Shown in pieces: positions 29,070 to 38,161 of a stretch of 64,000 nt of DNA (within the stretch, counting starts at the first letter, position 1; every line of letters begins with the position of its first letter). The DNA is from Alistipes sp. (lineage in GTDB: Bacteria > Bacteroidota > Bacteroidia > Bacteroidales > Rikenellaceae). The stretch is taken from positions 62,001-126,000 of the forward strand of contig JAFQRH010000004.1 of the NCBI GenBank assembly GCA_017410165.1. The letters are read 5' to 3'. The notes under the pieces were generated by a model. The model saw only the letters and a program-made list of their open reading frames with translations. It did no database searches and was not told the origin of the DNA. The position numbers and the translations under genes were made by a program.

Positions 29070-29720
29070 ATGTTACGTGGATTGATATTCGATATGGACG
29101 GTGTCATTTTGGACAACGCACAACAGCACATTCGCGCCTTTGCGATTTTTCTGGCGCAATATGGCATTGAACGACCATTTACGCCCGATATGTTTGGCCG
29201 ACGCAACGAATCTATCTTCGAGTTGCTGATGCCGGAGGTTGTCGCCAAGCAGGGATGGCGCGAACTGTCGAAGGAGAAGGAGCGTATCTATCGAGATATT
29301 TTTCGCGAGGAGTATAAACCTATTCCGGGACTTACCCGGCTGCTTACGGCAGCAACCGAAAGCGATATAAAGTGCGGTATCGGTTCGTCGGCGTGTCGTG
29401 AAAATATCGAATTTGCCATCGATATTTGCCACATCGAGCCATACATTTCGGCGTGGTGTTGCGAGGATGATGTCGAGGTCGGCAAACCCGCACCGGATGT
29501 CTATTTGCGCTGTGCCGAGCGACTTGGTCTGCGACCGGAAGAGTGTGTCGTTTTCGAGGATGCCACAGCAGGCATTACGGCAGGCAAACGCGCCGGTTGC
29601 AAAGTCGTTGCGCTGACCACCTCCTGCTCGCGCGAACTGTTGGAAGCGACCGAAGCCGATTTGATTATTGATGATTTTCGTGATGTAACGCTCGACCAAC
29701 TGCGCGCACTCGTCGGTTAA
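29070..29720 (+). CDS. HAD-family phosphatase, beta-phosphoglucomutase-like
   Basis: 216 residues from ATG 29070. Motif I is IFDMDGVILDN (nucleophile Asp plus acid/base Asp), motif II is GIGSSA, and motif III/IV is KPAPDVYL with VVFEDATAGI. The cap is the alpha-helical type seen in beta-phosphoglucomutases and small sugar-phosphate phosphatases. Last gene of the polysaccharide run; convergent with the SDR gene only 12 bases away, and no terminator is visible between them. Confidence 0.88.
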   Translation: MLRGLIFDMDGVILDNAQQHIRAFAIFLAQYGIERPFTPDMFGRRNESIFELLMPEVVAKQGWRELSKEKERIYRDIFREEYKPIPGLTRLLTAATESDIKCGIGSSACRENIEFAIDICHIEPYISAWCCEDDVEVGKPAPDVYLRCAERLGLRPEECVVFEDATAGITAGKRAGCKVVALTTSCSRELLEATEADLIIDDFRDVTLDQLRALVG

Positions 29721-29732
29721 GCACGCACCCAT

Positions 29733-30524
29733 CTATATTCGTTGCAATATACGTCGAATTGCCGGGATTTTCATCACGGGCAACAGCGCGTGTGCAGGCA
29801 ACAGATAACAGGCAAACGAGGCGATTTTCGTAAACAGACCCGGCGTGCAGGTTCGGCAACCTCGAAACATCGCACGCAAACCTCGACGAGCCAGCGTCTC
29901 GGCCGACATCATTACGCCGAGCGAGCGAAACAGACGACGTTTGCTCTGCGACAGATTGTAAAGTGGCGTATCGACAGCGCCCGGAAATACGGTCGTAACG
30001 CTTACGCCCGACTCTCGGAATTCGTACCACAGCGATTGTGCAAAACTCTTCAACGCGACCTTCGTCGAGCCATACAACGACATTGTCGGAAACGGCGTCC
30101 ACGCAGTCATTGACGACATTATCAGGATACGCCCCTCACCTCGTCGGCACATATCCTCGCCAAAACGACGGCACAACTTCATCGGCGTTGTACAGTGCAG
30201 TGCCGTAATAAAATCGACATATTCGTCGGTCGTATTAACAAATCGGCCGAAGTGCAACACACCCGCATTACTGATAAAAATATCGACCTCCGCGCCTTGC
30301 TGCTCACAGAAGGCGTATATCTGCTCGGCAGCGTCCGGCAGGGAGAGGTCGGCGTACAACGCAACCGCCTGAATGCCATACGCAGCAGACAACTCGGTGG
30401 TAATCTGCTCGCACTGTTCGCGCTGATTGCTGACAGCAATGATATTATGTCCCTTGCGGGCAAGTTGGCGGACATATTCGGCACCGATTCCCGAAGATGC
30501 GCCCGTAATTAGTGCAAATTTCAT
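29733..30524 (-). CDS. short-chain dehydrogenase/reductase
   Basis: 263 residues of a classical SDR: GASSGIGAEY cofactor motif, NAGVLHFG, Ser in MSSMTAW and the catalytic YGSTK. The C-terminal part (RRGLRAMFRGCRTCTPG and a hydrophobic stretch) resembles the DltE/YqjQ-type subgroup. Substrate unknown. A near-consensus -7 box (TACCTTCG, 30536-30529) lies just upstream, giving a very short leader. Confidence 0.88.
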   Translation of the reverse strand: MKFALITGASSGIGAEYVRQLARKGHNIIAVSNQREQCEQITTELSAAYGIQAVALYADLSLPDAAEQIYAFCEQQGAEVDIFISNAGVLHFGRFVNTTDEYVDFITALHCTTPMKLCRRFGEDMCRRGEGRILIMSSMTAWTPFPTMSLYGSTKVALKSFAQSLWYEFRESGVSVTTVFPGAVDTPLYNLSQSKRRLFRSLGVMMSAETLARRGLRAMFRGCRTCTPGLFTKIASFACYLLPAHALLPVMKIPAIRRILQRI

Positions 30525-30596
30525 AGTGCGAAGGTATTAAATTCTCGCCAAAATCACTAACTTCGCGCCCAAATTTAACACTTTTACAACAAGTTT

Positions 30597-30965
30597 ATGC
30601 TTACTCGTGGTATCGGAGCCGTTGCTCTTTTGATCTGCTCCAACGTATTTATGACCCTTGCGTGGTATGGTCAGGTAATGTTCAAATCGCGTTTTGAACG
30701 CATTGGATTGATGGCAGTAATCCTCATCAGTTGGCTCGTTGCATTCTTCGAGTACTGTTTTATGGTGCCGGCCAATCGCTTGGGCAGTGCCGAGTACGGT
30801 GGTCCGTTTTCGATTTGGGAGTTGAAGGTGATACAGGAGGCGGTGTCGCTTACCGTGTTTGCCATCATCGTACAACTCATAATGAAGAACGAAGCATTGC
30901 GATGGAATCACGTTGCCGGCTTCGTCTGCTTGGTGTTGGCCGTATTCTTCATCTTCAAGAAGTAG
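30597..30965 (+). CDS. DMT-family protein (DUF486 type)
   Basis: 122 residues with four hydrophobic helices. The sequences NVFMTLAWYGQVMF and the final GFVCLVLAVFFIFKK match the COG3169/DUF486 small membrane proteins related to drug/metabolite transporters. Function unknown. A near-consensus -7 box (TAACTTCG, 30558-30565) is upstream. The stop codon lies in a tandem 13-base duplication. Confidence 0.85.
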   Translation: MLTRGIGAVALLICSNVFMTLAWYGQVMFKSRFERIGLMAVILISWLVAFFEYCFMVPANRLGSAEYGGPFSIWELKVIQEAVSLTVFAIIVQLIMKNEALRWNHVAGFVCLVLAVFFIFKK

Positions 30966-30980
30966 GTTTCAAGAAGTAGG
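30954..30980 (+). repeat. tandem 13-base duplication at the gene end
   Basis: TTCAAGAAGTAGG occurs at 30954-30966 and again at 30968-30980, duplicating the last codons and the stop. It looks like a recent slippage event without effect on the protein. Confidence 0.8.
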
Positions 30981-31013
30981 CGCACAACATCACCACTCGC
31001 CACAAAACAACAT

Positions 31014-31046
31014 CCGCAACGGAGTCGAATAGTCGCTCTGTTGCGG
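31014..31046. terminator. probable bidirectional terminator between DMT gene and porX
   Basis: CCGCAACGGAG (31014-31024) pairs with CTCTGTTGCGG (31036-31046) with one mismatch. T-rich sequence follows on both strands, though no long pure T run. Confidence 0.5.
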
Positions 31047-31071
31047 TTGTCTATTTATCGGGTCAGCCCTC

Positions 31072-32622
31072 TTATCGTTTCGGTTGTAAAACGATATACG
31101 GCACAATCATCTCCTCCATCGAAATACCGCCGTGCTGGAACGTATCGCGGTAGTATCGTATGTGGCGGTTGGCGTCATTATTATAGACAAGGAAGTCGTG
31201 ATTGTAGGCAAATATATAGCTCGACGAGAGGTTGCTTGCCGGCAACTGCACCTCTTCGGGGCGCGTAATCTCGAAGACCTCCTTATGGTTATAGGCAAGG
31301 TTGCGACCCGTCTTATAACGCAAATTCGACGAGGTTTCGCGGTCGCCCTGCACACGAATCGGATTATCGACACGCACCGTACCATGGTCGGATGTAATGA
31401 TGACAGTATGTCCTCTGTCGGAGAGCATCTTCAACAACGTATATAAATCGGAGTGCTCGAACCACGAACGCGTGAGCGAACGGAACGACGCATCATCCTC
31501 CGTGAGTTGGCGGATGATGTCGGTCTCCGTACGAGCGTGCGAGAGGATGTCGAGGAAATTATAGACGATGACCGAGAAATCGGCATCGTACACGTGGCGT
31601 ATATTATCAATCAAACGACGTCCCGCCTCCGGACGAACGAGCTTATCGAACGACAATTTGTAACGCTTGCCGGTCTGCTCCAACAGACGACGAAGAAAAT
31701 CCTCCTCGTACTGATTCTTACCACCCTCCTCGTTGTCGTTCAGCCACTTATTAGGCATCAACTTATCTATTGCCAAAGGCATCAGACCCGCAAAAATCGA
31801 GTTTCGGGCATATTGCGTCGCTGTCGGCAGAATCGCACAATAGAAGTCGTCGGTCTGCACGTCAAAATATCCGCGCAACATTCCGCTTATGGCGCGCCAT
31901 TGGTCGTATCGGAAATTGTCAATAAGCAACAGTGTCGTCTTCGGGTTCAAATCGACAGTCGGGAAGATACGGCTACGCATCAATGTATGCGACATCGTCG
32001 GTGTTTCGTCATCGCGACGATTTATCCAATCCTTATAGTTACGGCATACAAATCGGCAAAACTCCTGATTGGCCTCGTTCTTCTGATACTGCAAAATCTC
32101 CTTGATGCTGCTATCTGTCGATTCGGCCAACTCAATATCCCAGCCGACAAGTTTTCGATAGATGTTACACCATTGACGGAAGGTCGATGCACTCTGCACC
32201 ATCTGCGTAATGCGACCAAACTCGGCACGATAGTCCGCCGTTGTCTGCTCGGTCACGAGTTGCTGCGAGTGGACGTGCTTTTTAATGAGCAACAACATCT
32301 GGCTCGGATTGACGGGTTTGATGATGTAATCGGCTATTTTACTGCCGATTGCCTTATCCATAATATCCTCTTCCTCGCTCTTTGTCACCATAATTACGGG
32401 CGTTGTCGGGCGCACATCCTTGATGAGCGGCAGTGTCTCCAACCCCGTCATTCCGGGCATCATCTCGTCCAGAATAATGACATCGTACGCCTTCTCGGTT
32501 GCCATATCTATCGCATCGTAACCGTTGTTGCAGGTATCCACTTCGTAACCCTTCGAGGTGAGTGTCAATATGTGAGGTTTCAGAAGTTCTATCTCATCAT
32601 CAACCCAGAGAATCTTTACCAT
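31072..32622 (-). CDS. porX: PorX: response regulator with PglZ phosphatase domain
   Basis: 516 residues. The N-terminal receiver domain (1-120) has DDE at 8-10, phospho-acceptor Asp52 in ILDEMMPGMTG and the conserved Lys in VTKSEEE. A helical linker leads to a PglZ/alkaline-phosphatase-like domain (about 200-516) with LLLIDNFRYDQW and VIITSDHGTV metal-binding motifs. This arrangement and length match PorX, which with the sensor PorY controls the type IX secretion system and has nucleotide phosphodiesterase activity. No other secretion gene is in the window. Co-transcribed with the Nudix gene, overlapping it by 7 bases. Confidence 0.93.
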   Translation of the reverse strand: MVKILWVDDEIELLKPHILTLTSKGYEVDTCNNGYDAIDMATEKAYDVIILDEMMPGMTGLETLPLIKDVRPTTPVIMVTKSEEEDIMDKAIGSKIADYIIKPVNPSQMLLLIKKHVHSQQLVTEQTTADYRAEFGRITQMVQSASTFRQWCNIYRKLVGWDIELAESTDSSIKEILQYQKNEANQEFCRFVCRNYKDWINRRDDETPTMSHTLMRSRIFPTVDLNPKTTLLLIDNFRYDQWRAISGMLRGYFDVQTDDFYCAILPTATQYARNSIFAGLMPLAIDKLMPNKWLNDNEEGGKNQYEEDFLRRLLEQTGKRYKLSFDKLVRPEAGRRLIDNIRHVYDADFSVIVYNFLDILSHARTETDIIRQLTEDDASFRSLTRSWFEHSDLYTLLKMLSDRGHTVIITSDHGTVRVDNPIRVQGDRETSSNLRYKTGRNLAYNHKEVFEITRPEEVQLPASNLSSSYIFAYNHDFLVYNNDANRHIRYYRDTFQHGGISMEEMIVPYIVLQPKR

Positions 32623-33230
32623 ATTTTGTCCTTTATTTTTTCAAATTCCTGTGCTACACAAACTATTGTCGGATAGGTCGAGCCAAGATTTCGGTGCAAG
32701 GTTTGAGCATCGCACCACTCGGCCGAGACAATATCCTCCTCCGACTGCGGGGTGAGCTTGTCGTTTGCCGCACGCATCGCATACCAATACGTCCGCTTTA
32801 ACTCCCACACTCCATAAACGTCGTAAGCGTGCAAAGTATTGCAGAGATGTGCTACAATTTTCGCACCCGAAACACCCGTCTCCTCTGCCGTCTCACGCAC
32901 GGCGCACTCCTGCGGCGATTCGTTCGGCTCGATATGCCCCTTCGGCAAATCCCATCTGCCTCGACGATAAATCATCAGCACCTCGCCACGCTCGTTACAA
33001 ACCACTCCTCCGGCCGCCTCCGTATAGCGAAACTCCTCGGCAAATGCCGCAATCGCACGCTCCGGACTCTCGCACGGCACAACAACGCGGTTGCACGACT
33101 CAAAAATTTTGAGTATCTTCGCCCTTGAAAGTTCACTGCACGCGACAACCGTCTCGTCACGCTCTGCCCGAAAATCGGCAAGCGAAACAAAACGTACGGC
33201 ACGATCGGTAAAGTAGATTGTCGTCTGCAT
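32616..33230 (-). CDS. Nudix hydrolase
   Basis: 204 residues from ATG 33230; a longer start at 33254 would lie almost inside the -7 box, so it is rejected. An N-terminal region of about 60 residues is followed by a Nudix domain with an intact Nudix box, GHIEPNESPQECAVRETAEETGV-like (Gly, Glu, REx2EE pattern). Nudix enzymes cleave nucleoside diphosphates linked to another group; the substrate is unknown. It overlaps porX, so the two are co-expressed. Confidence 0.9.
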   Translation of the reverse strand: MQTTIYFTDRAVRFVSLADFRAERDETVVACSELSRAKILKIFESCNRVVVPCESPERAIAAFAEEFRYTEAAGGVVCNERGEVLMIYRRGRWDLPKGHIEPNESPQECAVRETAEETGVSGAKIVAHLCNTLHAYDVYGVWELKRTYWYAMRAANDKLTPQSEEDIVSAEWCDAQTLHRNLGSTYPTIVCVAQEFEKIKDKIW

Positions 33231-33256
33231 TGGCTTCAATATTTTTTTACACATTG

Positions 33257-33264
33257 CAAATTTA
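33257..33264 (-). promoter_or_regulatory. -7 box of the Nudix-porX operon
   Basis: TAAATTTG on the minus strand matches TAnnTTTG and predicts a leader of about 20 bases before ATG 33230. Confidence 0.6.
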
Positions 33265-33284
33265 ATAAATAATTCGATAATGTT

Positions 33285-35426
33285 ATGAAAAAATCAATTC
33301 TGTTTATGGCAATGCTCGCATTAGGATTGGGCGGATGCTCCGAACCGCCAAAGCCGCTCGAAATCGACAACTCGCTCACACAAGAGGAGATCTCCGCGGC
33401 ACGACTTACGCCCGAAGTTATGTGGAAGATGTCGCGTATCGGCTCGTCCGAGGTGTCGCCCGACGGCACGCACGTCCTCTATACCGTAACCCGCTACTCG
33501 ATGACAGAGAATCGCGGTGTGACTCAAATTTGCACACTCAACCTCGCCGACCACACCACTGCAACACTCACCGACACGCAGTCGAACAATACGGCGGCTC
33601 GTTGGAGCGCAGACGGCAAGCGTATCTGGTTTTTGTCCAATCGTAGCGGCTCTATGCAGGTTTGGTCAATGGCTGCCGACGGAGGTGACTTGCGCCAAAC
33701 GACCAATGTCGAAGGTGGCGTGGAGGATTACGGCATCGCAGCAGACGAGTCGCACCTGCACTATATCAAGGCCGTCCACGTGAAAGATGTTCGCTCGGCC
33801 GACGTTCACAAAGATATGCCACACTCGAAGGCACGCATATACGACGACCTGATGGCTCGCCATTGGGACTATTGGGATGAGGGCGAGTATCGTCATATAT
33901 TCATCGCGCCTATTACCGAACATAAAGCCGGCGAGGGAAAAGATATCACGGGGGCCGATGCTGCGTGGGACACACCACTTGCACCTTATTTTGATGGTGG
34001 CGAGATTGCTTGGTCGCCGGATGGCGGACAAATTGCCTACACTTGCAAGCCGCTCACAGGCAGCGAGTATGCCGTCTCGACCGATTCGGATATCTATATT
34101 CACGCAGTACAAAGTGGCGAAACGCTCAATATCTGCAAACCGGCAGATTTGATGCGCACAACATTCAACGGCAAAGTAGTACGCCAACTGCCGTTTGTCG
34201 GCTACGACAAGTATCCGGTGTGGTCGCCAAGCGGAACAAAAATCGCATTCCGTTCACAGGAGCGTGCCGGCAACGAGGCGGACAAAGAGCGACTCTTCGT
34301 TTACGACGTTCCGAGCGGAGAGATGCGCTATCTGACGCCAGATTTCGACTACCACGCAAACAATGTCGTATGGGCTGACGAGCAGACGCTCTACTTCATC
34401 GCACCAATCGAAGCAACACACCAAATCTGTCGCGTATCACTCGATGGTGGCGATGTAGAGGTTATCACCTCCGGCGACCACGACATCACGTCGTTCACAA
34501 TCGGCGGAGGTCGCTGCGTAGCGACTCTGCAAACGATTTCGATGGCAACCGAACTCTTCGAAGTAAATCTTACAGATGGCTCACTTACGCAGATTTCCAG
34601 TGTCAATCAAGAGATTTACGACAACGTGAAGATGGGCGAAGTTCAGAAGCGTTGGGTACGCACAACCGACGGCAAGCAGATGCTCGTATGGGTAATTCTT
34701 CCGCCGGATTTTGACGCAACGAAGAGATACCCTACACTGCTCTATTGCCAAGGTGGCCCGCAGAGCGTTGTTTCGCAATTTTGGAGTTATCGCTGGAACT
34801 TCCAGTTGATGGCAGCACAGGGTTATGTCGTTGTGGCTCCGAATCGTCGCGGATTGCCATCGTTCGGTCAGGAGTGGTTGGACCAGATTTCGGGCGACTA
34901 CTCGGGACAAAATATTCGCGATTACCTCTCGGCCATCGACGACGTGGCAAAAGAGCCGTGGTGCGACCGTGACCGATTGGGTTGCGTCGGCGCATCGTAC
35001 GGCGGATACTCCGTCTTCTACCTCGCAGGACACCACCAAAAACGTTTCAAGGCATTCATTGCCCACTGCGGCATCTTCAATTTCGAGTCGATGTATGGCG
35101 AAACCGAGGAGTTGTTCTTCGTCAATAACGACTATGGCGGCTCGTATTGGGACAAGAGTAACAAGACCGCTATGCGTTCGTATGCCAATTCGCCGCATAA
35201 ATCTGTGGATGAGTGGGATACACCGATTTTGATTTTCACGGGCGAGTACGATTTCCGCATCCCTTACACGCAATCGTTGCAGGCATTTACGGCAGCCCGT
35301 ATGCGTGGTATTCCGGCTCGTTTGGTCGAGTTCGAGAACGAAGCACACCAAGTATTCAAACCACAAAATTCGCTGGTATGGAATCGTGAATTTTTCGGTT
35401 GGCTCGACAAATATCTGAAAGAGTAA
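33285..35426 (+). CDS. S9-family prolyl oligopeptidase-like lipoprotein
   Basis: 713 residues. Lipobox with Cys18 (GLGGCSE). A beta-propeller region (about 55-430) contains WD/PD40-like repeats (RWSADGKRIWFLSN, AWSPDGGQIAYT). The alpha/beta-hydrolase domain carries the nucleophile in GASYGGYS (Ser571), the acid Asp in GEYDFRIPY and the His in ENEAHQVF. It is close to dipeptidyl-peptidase-type S9 enzymes that trim dipeptides from oligopeptides in the periplasm or at the surface. Monocistronic, closed by its own terminator. Confidence 0.93.
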   Translation: MKKSILFMAMLALGLGGCSEPPKPLEIDNSLTQEEISAARLTPEVMWKMSRIGSSEVSPDGTHVLYTVTRYSMTENRGVTQICTLNLADHTTATLTDTQSNNTAARWSADGKRIWFLSNRSGSMQVWSMAADGGDLRQTTNVEGGVEDYGIAADESHLHYIKAVHVKDVRSADVHKDMPHSKARIYDDLMARHWDYWDEGEYRHIFIAPITEHKAGEGKDITGADAAWDTPLAPYFDGGEIAWSPDGGQIAYTCKPLTGSEYAVSTDSDIYIHAVQSGETLNICKPADLMRTTFNGKVVRQLPFVGYDKYPVWSPSGTKIAFRSQERAGNEADKERLFVYDVPSGEMRYLTPDFDYHANNVVWADEQTLYFIAPIEATHQICRVSLDGGDVEVITSGDHDITSFTIGGGRCVATLQTISMATELFEVNLTDGSLTQISSVNQEIYDNVKMGEVQKRWVRTTDGKQMLVWVILPPDFDATKRYPTLLYCQGGPQSVVSQFWSYRWNFQLMAAQGYVVVAPNRRGLPSFGQEWLDQISGDYSGQNIRDYLSAIDDVAKEPWCDRDRLGCVGASYGGYSVFYLAGHHQKRFKAFIAHCGIFNFESMYGETEELFFVNNDYGGSYWDKSNKTAMRSYANSPHKSVDEWDTPILIFTGEYDFRIPYTQSLQAFTAARMRGIPARLVEFENEAHQVFKPQNSLVWNREFFGWLDKYLKE

Positions 35427-35464
35427 CACACGACTGTAATCTACGATTACCCATTTTGGGCAAG

Positions 35465-35501
35465 CGCCGTTTTTCTCGTCCGACGAGGGAAACGGCGTTT
35501 T
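35465..35501 (+). terminator. Rho-independent terminator after the S9 peptidase
   Basis: CGCCGTTT (35465-35472) pairs with AAACGGCG (35490-35497), extended inward by CTCGT/ACGAG, and a T run follows. Confidence 0.85.
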
Positions 35502-35557
35502 CGTTATAAAAAACCCCCTATTCGTTGAAATTATTTTTTCAATCCGCCTACGTGCGT

Positions 35558-35565
35558 TATTTTTG
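35558..35565 (+). promoter_or_regulatory. -7 box of the fimbrillin/DUF4493 operon
   Basis: TATTTTTG matches TAnnTTTG, 20 bases before the start at 35586. No clear -33 element. Confidence 0.6.
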
Positions 35566-35585
35566 CGGCACGATAAACACTGAAT

Positions 35586-37325
35586 ATGAGAAATTTCAAA
35601 ATATCACTTATTTTGTTCGGGCTGCTGCTTTCGGGCGGTTGCTCGACAGATACGACAGAGATGACACCGACCGATGGCGGCAAAGTCCGGGTTGCCATTC
35701 GACAATCGGCAACCATCAAGACGCGAACGGCGATTGACGACGACGGACATACTGCCATTTGGGCACCAGATGACCAAATCGCAATTTGGGCGCAAGCCGC
35801 TGACGGCACATTTGCACTCTCGGCACAGCAGTTCATACTCTATCGTTTCAACTCTTCGTACACGAGCGCAATATTCACAGCGTTCGTTACGCCACTTGAA
35901 GAGGGCTCGTACACCTACTACGCAACCCATCCGACACCATCATCGACCAACGGAATGCAGGCAACCTTCAACGTGTCTGCCGAGCAGAACTCATCCGAAT
36001 TTATCGGCGGTTACGATATTATGGTGGCGACACCTTCGACAAACGCCGCACTGACAAGTGCCGAGGAGACGAATCTCAATCTGCACTTCACACATAAGAT
36101 GCACGTTCTGAAATTCACAATTCCGGAGGGTCACAACTTGATGGAAAAGCCCGTGACACGCATCGAATTTACATTCCCGACCGAAGTAACAGGCGATGTT
36201 ACGGTCGATGCATCCAACCCTTCGGTGGCGGCAACGCTCTCCAACGGCTCACGGTTGCTCAATGTAAATATGTCACAAGGCATAAACGAGGGCGATACGT
36301 TCTGGGCAATGATTTTCCCGACAGAGATTTCAGGCGAAATCTCTTATGTCGCTTATTCGGGCGACTACAAATCGTTCAGCCGCAAGGTATCTTTGACGAA
36401 GAACGCACAAGAGGGGCACATCACTCCCATATCGCTCGTCATTCCGGAGTTGTTCCGTCAAACAACCTTGTCGTTCTACATCCAATCGAACCTGCTCGGC
36501 GAAGATATCAAGAACGTAACCATTATGGATGCTGCTGCTCAAAACGTAGTGGCCACAACAACGTATAACGCCGAAACCAACTCATTCGACATTGTATTGG
36601 ATGGCACGTTTGACGATACGCCTTACTCGAACAAGACGTTTACCGCCTGCTTCGAGAGCGAACACGCAAAGGTGTACAACACGTTCACCACGCCAAAACT
36701 CACGCCATACATCACCAACTCCATTGGTTTGGATGTTCCATACCTCTATTTCGAGGATTTTGCCGACGTTGGCTCGTTCGAGTCGCACTCATCGTATGAC
36801 AGATACGATTCCGATTCCGGCAGCAAGGACGCTGTATCGTTCTGTAACGGTTGGACTGCTGCTCGTGTAGGAGCAAGTGCAGGCAAATCGATCCGTTTGG
36901 CGGCACGACGCGAGACCACAGCAAACTACCCTTCGCGTGCCGACTCTGCACCGCTCAGCTGTATCACAAAGAGTACGCGAATCAAGATTACGTTCAACTA
37001 CGGTATGAACCGTTTCGAGGGTGGTATATACTTCCCGGCACCTCCGGCACTCGGCCTTACTTGTAAGTTTGGTTACGTCACCAGCACTACGGCATATAAG
37101 AGTGGCGACAGCACAGGTACATTTGCCGATGGCGACCACACTTTCTCGCTGAACGCAACAGAGGCATCGTACGACGTCATACCGAACAAAAAGACCTTCT
37201 ACTTGGATGGTCGCGACGCTTCAACACGTCTCACGTGGTGGATTGATGCCGCCAACAAGAACGACCTGACAAATGGTACATATTACTTATATATAGATAA
37301 CATAACTGTTCAAATAGCGCAATAA
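35586..37325 (+). CDS. fimbrillin-family-like lipoprotein
   Basis: 579 residues. Lipobox with Cys19 (LSGGCST). The mature N-terminus has the fimbrillin-type pattern: RTAIDDDGHTAIWAPDDQIAIW, a YYATHP-like stretch and HFTHKMHVLKFTIPEG, as in Mfa/FimA-related shell proteins. A middle domain (about 290-380) and a C-terminal jelly-roll-like domain (about 385-579, YLYFEDFADVGSF to YYLYIDNITV) follow. Bacteroidales fimbrillins are exported as lipoproteins and build fimbriae after trimming. At this length it may instead be a tip or surface adhesin. First gene of a long operon. Confidence 0.75.
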   Translation: MRNFKISLILFGLLLSGGCSTDTTEMTPTDGGKVRVAIRQSATIKTRTAIDDDGHTAIWAPDDQIAIWAQAADGTFALSAQQFILYRFNSSYTSAIFTAFVTPLEEGSYTYYATHPTPSSTNGMQATFNVSAEQNSSEFIGGYDIMVATPSTNAALTSAEETNLNLHFTHKMHVLKFTIPEGHNLMEKPVTRIEFTFPTEVTGDVTVDASNPSVAATLSNGSRLLNVNMSQGINEGDTFWAMIFPTEISGEISYVAYSGDYKSFSRKVSLTKNAQEGHITPISLVIPELFRQTTLSFYIQSNLLGEDIKNVTIMDAAAQNVVATTTYNAETNSFDIVLDGTFDDTPYSNKTFTACFESEHAKVYNTFTTPKLTPYITNSIGLDVPYLYFEDFADVGSFESHSSYDRYDSDSGSKDAVSFCNGWTAARVGASAGKSIRLAARRETTANYPSRADSAPLSCITKSTRIKITFNYGMNRFEGGIYFPAPPALGLTCKFGYVTSTTAYKSGDSTGTFADGDHTFSLNATEASYDVIPNKKTFYLDGRDASTRLTWWIDAANKNDLTNGTYYLYIDNITVQIAQ

Positions 37326-37372
37326 CAGACAAACAAGAAAAACAAACAATAATTATTTAATTCATTTACATT

Positions 37373-38137
37373 ATGAAAAAACTTTTACTTTTCGTATGTG
37401 CTGCCACATTGGTTGTGGGCTGTCAGGATGACACTTCCGTACAGACCGTAGCCGGCAAGGGCGCCATCGAAGTTACCGCATCGGCATCCGGTGAGGTGAC
37501 AACAAAAGCAGAAGGAGAGAACGGTATCACGTTGGATACTCCTGCGCTCGAAGACTTTTCGCTCAAAATCACAGGTACCGATTTTGAGAAGAATTGGACA
37601 AGTCTGAGCGACTACGACACCGACAGCGAGCGTTACGTCGCAGGTTGGTACACCGTAGCCATCGAGTGTGGCGATGTAACCGAAGAGGGCTACAACAAGC
37701 CATACTTCGCTACGTCGCAAAGAATTCAGGTACTCGACCGCAACCGTACGACACAGGTAAATCTGGTTGCAACGGTAGGCAATGCGATTGTCGAGATTCG
37801 CACGACCGAGAATTTCCGCAACTATTTCCCTACTCGCGAGTTCAAGCTCACGACCGAAAACAACACATTCGAGTTGAGCGAAGAGCCGACCGAGTACCTC
37901 TTTATTGCTCCGCAGAAGAAGGCGGCAATCGACTGTACCTGCATCCGTCAGGCCAACCTCGCAACAGGCACGACCGAGTCGCTTACGACGCAGTACATTC
38001 CGACCGTAAATGCTGCAACTCGCTACATCGTAACCTACGATTTGCAGTACACGGGCAGCGTTGATGTAACGGTTTCGCTCGACGATACGATTATCGACAC
38101 GATTACCGTTGATGTGGAACTCAACGAGAACGCTTAA
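37373..38137 (+). CDS. DUF4493 domain lipoprotein
   Basis: 254 residues. Lipobox with Cys17 (LVVGCQD). The body is a DUF4493 unit, a fimbrillin-like two-sheet domain with DFSLKITGTDFEKNW, SLSDYDTDSERYVAGWYTV and a late YLFIAPQKKAAI stretch. DUF4493 proteins occur in surface-protein clusters; the function is not established. It is the shortest of three in a row and lacks the extra C-terminal modules of the next two. Confidence 0.82.
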   Translation: MKKLLLFVCAATLVVGCQDDTSVQTVAGKGAIEVTASASGEVTTKAEGENGITLDTPALEDFSLKITGTDFEKNWTSLSDYDTDSERYVAGWYTVAIECGDVTEEGYNKPYFATSQRIQVLDRNRTTQVNLVATVGNAIVEIRTTENFRNYFPTREFKLTTENNTFELSEEPTEYLFIAPQKKAAIDCTCIRQANLATGTTESLTTQYIPTVNAATRYIVTYDLQYTGSVDVTVSLDDTIIDTITVDVELNENA

Positions 38138-38161
38138 TAACGACAAAAAAGATTTTAAGAT

